From assembly GCF_900148835.1 (NCBI RefSeq), contig NZ_FRYK01000003.1, positions 276,713 through 340,712 of the forward strand: a DNA stretch of 64,000 nt, written 5' to 3'. The DNA comes from Flavobacterium cucumis (GTDB lineage: Bacteria > Bacteroidota > Bacteroidia > Flavobacteriales > Flavobacteriaceae). Shown here piece by piece: positions 38,186-46,149 of the stretch. The notes beneath the pieces were generated by a model that saw only the letters and a program-made list of their open reading frames with translations, was not told the origin of the DNA and did no database searches. Position 1 is the first letter of the stretch; the number at the start of each line of letters is the position of its first letter. Position numbers and translations under genes: made by a program.

Positions 38186-38767
38186 ATGAAAAAAGTTTTA
38201 TTATCTGCAGTAGCTTTATTAGCTTTTGGCTTTGCTAATGCACAAGAAGAAGGAAATGGATTTGGAAAAGGATCTACGTTTGTTTCAGGTGCTTTCTCAA
38301 TCGGATCTCAGTCAACAGGTGATAACAAATCTTCAGGATTTGAAATTGAGCCTAAAATTGGTTACTTTTTAACGGAGAACATTGCAATTGGAGGTAAGTT
38401 AGGTTATTCTACTTTTAAAGCTGAAAATGCTTTTGGTGATACTGCTGATCAGGCTGCATTAACAGTTGGAGCATTTGGTCGTTACTACATGACACCAGCT
38501 TCTCAATTTTCAATTTTTGGAGAATTAGGATTAGATTACAGCTCAATTGACAATAAATTAGCTGATGTTCAAGAAAGTGAAATTGGTGTGAATTTAGGCT
38601 TAGGTTTAAGTTATTTTGTATCAAGCAACTGGGCTATTGAAGCTTCTTGGGCTGGTTTAGGATATACTACTAATGATAATGGTGGAAACGGTGCTGAAAA
38701 AACAAATTCTTTTGGTTTAGGTGCTGATTTAAGAGCTATTGAATTTGGAGTTGTTTACAAATTCTAA
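38186..38767 (+). CDS. Small outer-membrane beta-barrel protein
   Basis: A 193-residue protein with a clean signal peptide (MKKVLLSAVALLAFGFANA, residues 1-19) and an eight-stranded barrel pattern with glycine-rich strands (IGGKLGYSTF, FGRYYMTPASQFSIFGELGL) ending in VVYKF. It matches the OmpA-like/OmpW-size small barrels abundant in Flavobacteria. The dedicated promoter and strong terminator suggest high expression. Confidence 0.88.
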   Translation: MKKVLLSAVALLAFGFANAQEEGNGFGKGSTFVSGAFSIGSQSTGDNKSSGFEIEPKIGYFLTENIAIGGKLGYSTFKAENAFGDTADQAALTVGAFGRYYMTPASQFSIFGELGLDYSSIDNKLADVQESEIGVNLGLGLSYFVSSNWAIEASWAGLGYTTNDNGGNGAEKTNSFGLGADLRAIEFGVVYKF

Positions 38768-38785
38768 TTTGTAATCAAATAAGCT

Positions 38786-38813
38786 AAACCCGAGCATTGC
38801 TCGGGTTTTTTTT
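38786..38813 (+). terminator. Terminator after the 38186 barrel gene
   Basis: Stem AAACCCGAGC / GCTCGGGTTT with an ATT-type loop and eight Ts. Confidence 0.93.
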
Positions 38814-38895
38814 GTTCATTATCTTAAAGTAGTTTCAGATAATGAACAAAAATATATAATCTAGTTTGCCTAATAAAGGGGTAATGCAATAACAA

Positions 38896-38920
38896 AAAAA
38901 GGAGCTGTTAAGCTCCTTTT
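38896..38920 (-). terminator. Terminator overlapping the DUF2752 stop
   Basis: Stem AAAAGGAGCT / AGCTCCTTTT; the gene's stop codon (38908-38910) lies in the loop and right arm. A T-run follows on the minus strand. Confidence 0.85.
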
Positions 38921-39243
38921 GCATACATTAATCTTCCAATGACTCCAGGCATTCTTTTGCCTTGAATATCGTAAATAGACTTCACCCACATCGGAAATAA
39001 CATCGGCACAACAATAAACGAAAGTTTATTAAAGTTCCATGCTTCTTCAAATTCAAAATGCACGAAGTGTAGTGTTGCTTTTGTTAAACCACAAGCATAG
39101 CATTCAATACCAGCTAGTCTAACAGACAAACATACACTTTCTCCTTTGTCAAAAAAATCAGAAGGTAATAACCATAAGATAAAAGGGGTGGCAATAGTTA
39201 CAATGTGTATGGTATAAAATATGAATTTACGAATATATTGCAT
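38908..39243 (-). CDS. DUF2752 membrane protein
   Basis: A 111-residue membrane protein with two hydrophobic segments (about residues 8-25 and 72-90). The DUF2752 signature CYACGLTKATLHFVHFEFEEAW (about residues 48-69) is close to the family's CPxCGLTRA. Its function is unknown. It follows a TM2-domain gene by 9 bp on the same strand, a pairing common in this phylum. Its stop codon lies inside the terminator hairpin. Confidence 0.88.
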   Translation of the reverse strand: MQYIRKFIFYTIHIVTIATPFILWLLPSDFFDKGESVCLSVRLAGIECYACGLTKATLHFVHFEFEEAWNFNKLSFIVVPMLFPMWVKSIYDIQGKRMPGVIGRLMYAKGA

Positions 39244-39252
39244 TAAAATAGA

Positions 39253-39612
39253 TTATAGAGTTGTAGTGTAAGAACCATTTTTAGGCTGTAAATCACCTGT
39301 AATAATTCGAATTAAATCAATTAAAGCCCAAATACCACATCCACCAAGAGTAAGTAATTGAACAATACCTTGCCATGTGTAACCTAAATAGAATCTGTGA
39401 ATTCCTAATCCACCGATTAAAGCAGCTAAAATTAAAGCAACTACTTGGCTTTTTCCTTCAGCAGCTGCAGCTGGAGATGATAATTCCTCTTCATTGTTCT
39501 CAACAACAGTTACGTTGTCATTTGTAGTTCTTTGAACTGGAAAAGAGGCATAGGATACTGATAAAGTTCCTAAAGTTAGCATTAATGCCATTAAAAATAA
39601 TTTAATTTTCAT
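39253..39612 (-). CDS. TM2 domain-containing exported protein
   Basis: A 119-residue protein with an N-terminal signal-like segment (residues 1-22), an acidic linker, and a C-terminal TM2 domain of two transmembrane helices joined by a short turn (LGIHRFYLGYTWQGIVQLLT, about residues 69-88, is the hallmark). TM2 proteins are small membrane proteins of unclear role. It is probably co-transcribed with the DUF2752 gene downstream. Confidence 0.9.
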   Translation of the reverse strand: MKIKLFLMALMLTLGTLSVSYASFPVQRTTNDNVTVVENNEEELSSPAAAAEGKSQVVALILAALIGGLGIHRFYLGYTWQGIVQLLTLGGCGIWALIDLIRIITGDLQPKNGSYTTTL

Positions 39613-39662
39613 AATTAAAAATGTTTAGATTTGTACAAAAATATAAAAATCTAGTTAACAAA

Positions 39663-40553
39663 ATGAATTTTCTTATTAAATCAATCTTAATTTTTTTATC
39701 AATTTCTTTTTCAACATATTCACAAAATAATTACGAATTCTTAGGAGCTATTAAATTAAATGGAAACGATAAAACACTGATAACATATAGAATAGTTTTT
39801 GAAGAAAATAAGGGAGTTATTAAAGGATATTCTGTGACAGATTTAGATGGTGCTCATGAAACTAAAAATTCCATATCAGGGACATACGATAAGAAAAATA
39901 AAATGTTAACCTTCAAAGAAAATGATATTTTATATACCAAATCTAAGTTTTCTGAAAGTTCCTTTTGTTTTGTGAATTTTTCTGGTAAAGTGAAGTTGGT
40001 CAACAATACAAGTAAAATTGAAGGCGCATTTAAAGGATTGTATAAAAACAATAAGAAATGTATTGATGGGACTGTAGCTTTAGTAGGAAGTGAGAAAATT
40101 TATAACTTGGCAAACAAGGTGAACAAAAAAATTCAAAAGTCTAAAAAAATAGACGATGATGTTAAAATGAAAAGTAACCCAATTGCCTTGTTAGATAGCT
40201 TGAAAATTAATAAACTTTCAAGAGATCAAAATTTAAATGTTTTTTGGGAATCTAAATCAGCAAAGATCGAAATTTATGATGTTGGACAAGAGGATGGAGA
40301 TATCATCAACCTGTATCATAACGATAAGTTGATTTTAGAAAATTATAAAATTAAGCATGATAAAAAAATAATTTTGGTGTCCTTGGATTTTTCTGTTGAT
40401 AATGTATTTAAAATTACAGCAATGAATGAAGGTACAATAGTTCCTAATACAGCAAAAGTTGTATTATACGATAACAACAGATCTTTTGAACTTTTTACAT
40501 CTTTTAAGAAAAATGAATCGGCTTTTATTACGATTATAAAGAAAGAATTGTAA
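39663..40553 (+). CDS. Hypothetical exported protein
   Basis: A 296-residue protein with a signal peptide (MNFLIKSILIFLSISFSTYS, from the ATG at 39663). I use this start rather than an upstream in-frame ATG at 39621, because the signal peptide begins here. The N-terminal half reads like a lipocalin-like small beta domain (EFLGAIKLNGNDKTLITYRI; ISGTYDKKNKMLTFKEN), and the C-terminal part (about 210-295) resembles a beta-sandwich with KIEIYDVGQEDGDIINLYHN. I do not recognise a named family. It is 18 bp upstream of xerD. Confidence 0.7.
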   Translation: MNFLIKSILIFLSISFSTYSQNNYEFLGAIKLNGNDKTLITYRIVFEENKGVIKGYSVTDLDGAHETKNSISGTYDKKNKMLTFKENDILYTKSKFSESSFCFVNFSGKVKLVNNTSKIEGAFKGLYKNNKKCIDGTVALVGSEKIYNLANKVNKKIQKSKKIDDDVKMKSNPIALLDSLKINKLSRDQNLNVFWESKSAKIEIYDVGQEDGDIINLYHNDKLILENYKIKHDKKIILVSLDFSVDNVFKITAMNEGTIVPNTAKVVLYDNNRSFELFTSFKKNESAFITIIKKEL

Positions 40554-40571
40554 ATTTTGTTTAACGATAAA

Positions 40572-41477
40572 ATGACTACCTGGCAATCCTACATAAAAGA
40601 ATATCAAAATTACCTGCGTTTAGAACGCAGTCTTTCTAAGAACACCATTGAAAATTATACTTTCGATATTGAAAAGCTAGTTTTATTTCTTAAACAGTAC
40701 GATATCAAAATGTCGCCCATAACCATTACTGGGGAGGTAATCCAACAATTTATATATGAGATAGCCACTACTGTAAATCCTAGAAGTCAAGCCCGTTTGA
40801 TTTCTGGATTGAAGAGTTTTTTTAACTATTTAATTTTCGAAGATTATAGAACAGATACGCCATTAGAATTAATCGAAATCCCTAGAGTAGGAAGAAAACT
40901 CCCCGACACATTATCAACGCAAGAAATTGATGCGTTAATCGCTGCTATTGACCTATCAACGCCCGAAGGTGAAAGAAATAAAGTAATGCTCGAAACACTT
41001 TACAGTTGCGGTCTAAGGGTTTCAGAACTGGTAGCACTTAAGATTTCGGATTTGTTTTTTGAAGAGGGTTTTATTAAAATAACGGGTAAAGGAAACAAAC
41101 AAAGATTTGTTCCTATTGAAGCGGCAACCATCAAATTAATAACAGATTATGTCAACTTTGTTCGTGTATCTAATAGCATCCAAAAAGGATTTGAAGATAC
41201 GCTTTTTTTGAACAGGAGAGGACGCCAACTCACACGAGCCATGGTTTTTACCATCATAAAAAACTTGGCAGTGAAAATAAACCTCAATAAAACCATTAGC
41301 CCACATACATTTAGACACTCATTTGCGACGCATTTACTCGAAAATGGGGCAGATTTGAGATCCATTCAGTTGATGTTAGGACACGAATCCATTACCACAA
41401 CAGAGGTTTATGTGCATTTAGATAGAAAATTCTTATCCGAAGTTTTAAACCAATATCATCCCCGTAGTTCGAAATAA
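40572..41477 (+). CDS. xerD: Site-specific tyrosine recombinase XerD
   Basis: Resolves chromosome dimers at dif together with XerC. The 301-residue length is typical when started at the ATG at 40572. It has an N-terminal SAM-like core-binding domain (SYIKEYQNYLRLERSLSKNT) and a catalytic domain with the tyrosine-recombinase residues: Arg in SCGLRVSEL, Lys in GKGNKQR, His-x-x-Arg in SPHTFRHSFATHLL, His in LGHESITTTE, and the nucleophilic Tyr in VYVHL. This is a housekeeping recombinase; no phage or integron features adjoin it. Confidence 0.93.
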   Translation: MTTWQSYIKEYQNYLRLERSLSKNTIENYTFDIEKLVLFLKQYDIKMSPITITGEVIQQFIYEIATTVNPRSQARLISGLKSFFNYLIFEDYRTDTPLELIEIPRVGRKLPDTLSTQEIDALIAAIDLSTPEGERNKVMLETLYSCGLRVSELVALKISDLFFEEGFIKITGKGNKQRFVPIEAATIKLITDYVNFVRVSNSIQKGFEDTLFLNRRGRQLTRAMVFTIIKNLAVKINLNKTISPHTFRHSFATHLLENGADLRSIQLMLGHESITTTEVYVHLDRKFLSEVLNQYHPRSSK

Positions 41478-41488
41478 AAATTTCAGAA

Positions 41489-42442
41489 CTATACTGTTTT
41501 ATCCGCTTTAGCTCGAAATACCAAGTAGCAACCAATGATCACAAATGGGATACTCAACCATTGTCCTGTTGACAACGCATTGAATATAGGATATTTTTCA
41601 AATCCACCTTGACTGTCTTTGAAAAACTCCACTACAAAACGAATGGACCACAATAGAATTAAAAAAATTCCTAACAAGTAACCCGCTTTGTTTCTTGCTT
41701 CCGTTTTCCAATATAAAAATAGCAAAATAGCAAAAACAAAAACATACCCTATCGCCTCATACAATTGCGCTGGATATCGATAAGGGAAAGCATCTAAAAT
41801 GGTTTTGAATTGAGGATCAGTTGCCACAGCATTAAAAGCTTGTTGGGCATCTTGTATATTCGTTTGTGCTTTTATAGCAGGTTCTCCTAATGGACCCAAA
41901 TAATCTTCCCCTTTAATAAATTTCATGGCCATAAAACTATCGGCAGATGTTGGTTTTCCAATAATTTCAGAGTTCATGAAATTCCCTAAACGAATGAAAA
42001 TAGCACCTAGAGAAACCGGAATTACAATTCGATCCAAAATCCAAAAAAAAGAGCGCTTGATCACTCTTCTTTGAATGTAAAACATGGTTACGATAATTCC
42101 AATTGCTGCTCCATGACTCGCTAATCCAGCGAATCCAGTGAAATGAAGCGAAGGCTTTGTGCTAATTGGTAATAAAATGCTCAAAGGATCTTCATAAAAC
42201 AATTCCGATTGATAAAAAATTACGTGTCCTAATCGTGCTCCCAACATGGTAGCGACTAAAGTATATACAAACAATTTGTCTAAAGATTCCACGGTTTCGT
42301 TTTCTCTCAGAAAAATAGGTTTCATTACATACCAACCTAATCCAAAAGCCAATACCCAAGAAAGGCTGTAAAAACGTAACATGAAAAATCCTAAATCAAT
42401 TCCTTCTGCAGGATTCCAAACCATATTGAGTGCGTATATCAT
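41489..42442 (-). CDS. lgt: Prolipoprotein diacylglyceryl transferase
   Basis: Transfers diacylglycerol to the lipobox cysteine of prelipoproteins in the inner membrane. The 317-residue protein has about seven transmembrane segments. It shows the conserved SHGAAIGI motif, whose His is needed for activity, and FIRLGNFMNSEIIGKPT (Lgt signature with the essential Arg). An insertion of about 50 residues after the signature (TSADSFMAMKFIKGEDYLGP and on) is common in Bacteroidota. It ends 11 bp from the convergent xerD stop. Confidence 0.95.
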   Translation of the reverse strand: MIYALNMVWNPAEGIDLGFFMLRFYSLSWVLAFGLGWYVMKPIFLRENETVESLDKLFVYTLVATMLGARLGHVIFYQSELFYEDPLSILLPISTKPSLHFTGFAGLASHGAAIGIIVTMFYIQRRVIKRSFFWILDRIVIPVSLGAIFIRLGNFMNSEIIGKPTSADSFMAMKFIKGEDYLGPLGEPAIKAQTNIQDAQQAFNAVATDPQFKTILDAFPYRYPAQLYEAIGYVFVFAILLFLYWKTEARNKAGYLLGIFLILLWSIRFVVEFFKDSQGGFEKYPIFNALSTGQWLSIPFVIIGCYLVFRAKADKTV

Positions 42443-42785
42443 AATTTTTGTTTCTGATTAAAGCGTAAAAATAAATAATAAATTTGGGAAACGTGTTAAA
42501 AATCCGATAAGAAATTTTGAAAGTACAAAGACAATTTAAAAAATCAACTCAAACCTGAAACTTGAAACCTGAAACCAATAATTAGGAACACAGATTGAAG
42601 AAATTTTGAAAATTTTTAAAATCGTTACAACTCTACGTCTTTGTGAGCTAATTTTGTAATATAAAGTGTCACAAAGCTTTCTACAAATACTCACAAATGA
42701 AATCAGTGTAAATCCGTTTAATCTGTGTTATCCGTGTTCTTAAAAAAACTTCTAAAATCAAAAATCGTTGATCTTAAATCTGAAA
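42443..42785. other. Noncoding gap with word-like repeats between lgt and yidD
   Basis: A 343-bp gap without a reading frame. It holds repetitive words such as CTGAAACTTGAAACCTGAAACC (42553-42574) and AAATCAGTGTAAATCCGTTT / AATCTGTGTTATCCGTGTTC (about 42699-42740), of a type I know from Flavobacterium intergenic DNA. I see no promoter or terminator with confidence. Confidence 0.5.
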
Positions 42786-43043
42786 TCAAGGCACCGGATC
42801 ATAACCGCTTTTTCCCCAAGGATGACAACTAAAAATACGTTTTAATGCCAGCCACCCACCTTTAATTAAACCATGCTTTTGCAACGCTTGAATGGTGTAA
42901 GTAGAGCAAGTAGGTTCAAAACGACATGTAGCCGGTGTAAAAGGAGAAATCCCAACCTGATAAAATCGAACTAATAGAACAAATGGATAAATCACCCATT
43001 GTTTTAGTGTTTTAGGATATTTCGATTGGTGTTGGCTACACAT
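42786..43043 (-). CDS. yidD: Membrane protein insertion efficiency factor YidD
   Basis: An 85-residue protein with the compact YidD signature: [20 protein letters not shown] (residues 23-42), [15 protein letters not shown] with three cysteines, and [12 protein letters not shown] at the end. It assists YidC-dependent insertion at the inner membrane. In many bacteria yidD is next to yidC; here they are 37 kb apart, and it follows cysS by 46 bp. Confidence 0.95.
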   Translation of the reverse strand: MCSQHQSKYPKTLKQWVIYPFVLLVRFYQVGISPFTPATCRFEPTCSTYTIQALQKHGLIKGGWLALKRIFSCHPWGKSGYDPVP

Positions 43044-43089
43044 GATTATGGGTTAAAAAAAAGAACCTCAATTGAGATTCTTTGTATTG

Positions 43090-44574
43090 TTAAAAGGTAA
43101 AACTAGTCCCTTCTTTTCCGTCTTTTAATTGGATGCCTAAAGCTAATAATTGGTCGCGAATTTGATCCGATAAAGCAAAGTTTTTGTTCGCTCTAGCTTC
43201 ATTTCGCATCCCAATTAACATTTCAACCACACCGCTTAATTTTTCAGTGGTGTTAGAATTTCCTGAATTTTCGTTACTAATTCCCAATACATCAAACAAG
43301 AAACTTGAAATCGTATTTTCTAATAGTTGAATATCGTCCGCTGTTAACGATTCTTTCCCATCGTTTACCAAATTGATGTAACGTGCCCCTTCAAACAATT
43401 GTGCAATTAAAATAGGGGTATTAAAATCGTCGTTCATCGCGTCATAACAACTTTGTTTCCAAGCTGCAATATCCAAAGTAGAGGTAGTACCTGCTTTCAA
43501 CACTGGAATTAATTTGTAGGATTCCATCAAACGAGTATATCCTTTTTCGCTTGCTAACATGGCATCATTTGAAATATCTAAAACGCTTCTGTAGTGCGCT
43601 TGTAAGAAACAAAAACGTACAATATTGGGTTGGAAAGGTTTCTCAAAAAACGTATTTTCACCCGTAACCAATTCCATCGGAAGAATATAATTTCCTGTCG
43701 ATTTACTCATTCGCAAACCATTCATAGTTAACATATTGGTATGCATCCAAAAATTCACAGGCGAATGTCCGTTACATGCTTTTCCCTGCGCCACTTCACA
43801 TTCATGATGTGGGAATTTCAAATCCATTCCACCGCCGTGAATATCAAAGGTTTCGCCTAAGTATTTCGTGCTCATAGCCGTACACTCCAAGTGCCAACCT
43901 GGAAAACCTTCACCCCAAGGCGAGTTCCAACGCATAATGTGTGCTGGAGAAGCGTTTTTCCAAAGGGCAAAATCTTGTGGGTTTTTCTTTTCACTTTGTC
44001 CGTCTAAATCGCGCGTATTAGCGAAAAGTTCTTCAATGTTACGGTTACTCAATTCACCATATTGCAGTCCTTTTTGGTTGTAAGCAAACACATCAAAATA
44101 CACCGAACCATTGCTTTCGTAAGCAAATCCCTTATCAATTAATTTTTGAGTTAACTCAATTTGCTCTAAGATATGTCCCGTTGCCGTTGGTTCAATCGTT
44201 GGCGGAAGAAAATTAAACGCATCCAAAACTTTGTGGAAATCCACCGTATATTTCTGAACGATTTCCATAGGTTCTAATTTCTCCAAGCGCGATTGTTTCA
44301 CAAAACGGTCGTTATCTACATCACCGTCATCGGTTAAATGTCCCGCATCGGTAATGTTTCTTACATATCTAACTTTATAACCTAAATGTTGTAAATAACG
44401 GAAAATCACATCAAAACTCATAAACGTACGAACGTTTCCTAAGTGTACATTACTGTAAACTGTAGGGCCACAAACATACATGCCAATAGTTCCTTCATGA
44501 ATAGGAGTAAAGGTTTCTTTCTCACCCGATAGCGTGTTGTATATTTTTAACGTTTGATTTTTATATAATTCCAT
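43090..44574 (-). CDS. cysS: Cysteine--tRNA ligase
   Basis: Class I aminoacyl-tRNA synthetase charging tRNA-Cys. The 494-residue protein has Cys35 of the zinc site in [10 protein letters not shown], the HIGH-type motif HLGN (residues 44-47), the zinc-region WHLECTAMS and [13 protein letters not shown], and the KMSKS variant RMSKSTGN. The C-terminal helical anticodon-binding part is complete. yidD follows 46 bp downstream on the same strand. Confidence 0.96.
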   Translation of the reverse strand: MELYKNQTLKIYNTLSGEKETFTPIHEGTIGMYVCGPTVYSNVHLGNVRTFMSFDVIFRYLQHLGYKVRYVRNITDAGHLTDDGDVDNDRFVKQSRLEKLEPMEIVQKYTVDFHKVLDAFNFLPPTIEPTATGHILEQIELTQKLIDKGFAYESNGSVYFDVFAYNQKGLQYGELSNRNIEELFANTRDLDGQSEKKNPQDFALWKNASPAHIMRWNSPWGEGFPGWHLECTAMSTKYLGETFDIHGGGMDLKFPHHECEVAQGKACNGHSPVNFWMHTNMLTMNGLRMSKSTGNYILPMELVTGENTFFEKPFQPNIVRFCFLQAHYRSVLDISNDAMLASEKGYTRLMESYKLIPVLKAGTTSTLDIAAWKQSCYDAMNDDFNTPILIAQLFEGARYINLVNDGKESLTADDIQLLENTISSFLFDVLGISNENSGNSNTTEKLSGVVEMLIGMRNEARANKNFALSDQIRDQLLALGIQLKDGKEGTSFTF

Positions 44575-44890
44575 TATACTGTTTTTTTGAAGCTATTCCT
44601 GCTATTCATTACAAGTCCTCGCATAAAAAGCTGTTTTTCTATATTTTAAAAAGTGCTTCTTAGGTCGCATTTTTAAAACAACAAAAACTACATTTTTATT
44701 GCTCCGGGCTTTTCATTACTATCAGGGCTATTGTTTAGTTTTCAGTTGACAATCTCAGTTTTCAGTTGTAAATTATTGTTTCAGGTTTTTTGATTTTGTC
44801 ATTCCGAGCTTGCGAGGAATCTCATAACCTAAGGCAACCGTTAAAGAAAGTTTAGCACAAACTCCCAACTTCCATCACCCAACTCCCTAA
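44575..44890. repeat. Noncoding gap with dispersed-repeat sequence between folE and cysS
   Basis: A 316-bp gap. The part next to cysS (about 44592-44732) begins CTATTCCTGCTATTCATTAC and ends TTACTATCAGGGCTATT, partly complementary ends as in dispersed intergenic elements I recall from Bacteroidota. Then come two TTTTCAGTT words and a TCATTCCGAGCTTGCGAGGA segment (44799-44818). No frame or promoter was found. Confidence 0.5.
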
Positions 44891-45562
44891 TTAAAACTGC
44901 GTATCCAACTTAATATAATCCAAAAACTCTCTTCTTACTTTGTCTTCTTTGAACTTTCCACCAAATTCTGCTGTAACCGTACTGCTTTCAATATCGCGAA
45001 TACCTCTTGAATTTACACAAAGGTGTTTAGCATCAATTACACAAGCAACATCAGCAGTACCTAATACTTTTTGTAATTCTTGAACAATTTGAATCGTCAA
45101 GCGTTCTTGTACTTGTGGTCTTTTGGCATAATAATCTACAATTCGGTTCATTTTAGATAGCCCTACAACTGTACCGTTAGAAATATAAGCCACATGAGCG
45201 CGACCTACGATGGGTAATAAATGGTGTTCGCAAGTTGAATACACTACAATGTTTTTTTCAACTAACATTTCACCATACTTGTATTTATTGTCAAATGTGG
45301 AAGAGCTAGGTTTTTTACTTGGATTAAGACCACCAAAAATCTCTTTAACAAACATTTTTGCTACTCGATTTGGTGTACCTTTTAAACTGTCATCTGTTAA
45401 ATCTAAACCTAATGTGTTTAAAATATGTTCTACGTCTTTTTTTATCAATTCAATTTTTTCATCATCAGAAATAGAAAAAGCATCTTCCCTTAACGGAGTT
45501 TGTGCACTTGTTGCTATGTGATCATTTCCTATTTCGTCCTGAAAATCCTCGTTTTGTATCAT
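44891..45562 (-). CDS. folE: GTP cyclohydrolase I
   Basis: Converts GTP to dihydroneopterin triphosphate, the first step of folate/pterin synthesis. The 223-residue protein has an N-terminal extension and the conserved core: STCEHHLLPIVGRAHVAYI with the zinc Cys and His, GLSKMNRIVDYYAKRPQVQERL, and CVIDAKHLCVNSRGI with the second zinc Cys. I start at 45562 because the promoter -7 element TATATTTG (45599-45606) places transcription below the longer in-frame ATG at 45601. Confidence 0.95.
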   Translation of the reverse strand: MIQNEDFQDEIGNDHIATSAQTPLREDAFSISDDEKIELIKKDVEHILNTLGLDLTDDSLKGTPNRVAKMFVKEIFGGLNPSKKPSSSTFDNKYKYGEMLVEKNIVVYSTCEHHLLPIVGRAHVAYISNGTVVGLSKMNRIVDYYAKRPQVQERLTIQIVQELQKVLGTADVACVIDAKHLCVNSRGIRDIESSTVTAEFGGKFKEDKVRREFLDYIKLDTQF

Positions 45563-45598
45563 TTTATTTGTTAGATTTAATGCGCTTTTTAAAGACCG

Positions 45599-45606
45599 CA
45601 AATATA
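45599..45606 (-). promoter_or_regulatory. folE promoter -7 element
   Basis: TATATTTG on the minus strand, overlapping the upstream in-frame ATG and so fixing the start at 45562. Confidence 0.65.
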
Positions 45607-45633
45607 GGTATAAATTTTTTTTTTTAATTCTAA

Positions 45634-45686
45634 AAGTGTTAATTATAAAAAAAATAACACTTAAGTTTAAAATTTTGTTAAATTTG
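45634..45686 (+). promoter_or_regulatory. Promoter and inverted repeat upstream of the adhesin operon
   Basis: TAAATTTG at 45679-45686 is a -7 element. Upstream, AAGTGTTA (45634-45641) / TAACACTT (45655-45662) is a perfect 8-bp inverted repeat overlapping the expected -33 position, so it may be an operator. Confidence 0.55.
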
Positions 45687-45721
45687 CTTTATTCAACAAA
45701 TTATAAAACTATTTAACAATA

Positions 45722-46132
45722 ATGAAAAAAATTTTACTAATTTTTGCTGTTATGTCTTTATTCACCGCTATTGGGCAGAATATTGAAAAAAGAACTATCT
45801 ACGATTATAAGTTAAATTTTGTTAAAAGTCCGACAGTAATTACAAGTGGCGACATATTAGCAAGAGGAGAATGGGACTTTTCAAAACTTGATTTAAAAAA
45901 TACTACAATAAAAATTGAAGTGATTTCAATTAAGGATTGTCATAATAGTGATAATGCGACTAGATATAAAGAAGACCTCTCCATATTAATTGATAATAAG
46001 ACTTACAAAAGTAAAGGATTTAAAGATTTTAGTCATTTAACACTAATGACGAAATGTTTTAAATGGAGAGTAATTATTAATGGAAAAAAAGGAGAAGAAA
46101 TTTCGGATTGGAATTTCTATTCTTTTATCTAA
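45722..46132 (+). CDS. Small exported protein preceding the T9SS adhesin
   Basis: A 136-residue protein with a signal peptide (MKKILLIFAVMSLFTAIGQ, residues 1-19) and a mature part that reads as a small beta domain with two cysteines (IKDCHNSD and MTKCFKW). No family is recognised. It is 17 bp upstream of the 2070-residue T9SS protein in the same orientation and behind the only promoter in the gap, so it may be co-expressed and could assist or accompany the adhesin. Confidence 0.7.
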   Translation: MKKILLIFAVMSLFTAIGQNIEKRTIYDYKLNFVKSPTVITSGDILARGEWDFSKLDLKNTTIKIEVISIKDCHNSDNATRYKEDLSILIDNKTYKSKGFKDFSHLTLMTKCFKWRVIINGKKGEEISDWNFYSFI

Positions 46133-46149
46133 TCTAATCGAGAATTATT

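Noticed and set aside
40572..41477. Integron integrase or phage integrase
   Set aside because: The protein has the standard XerD length and motifs without the extra IntI region, and lies 20 kb away from the cassette-like array.
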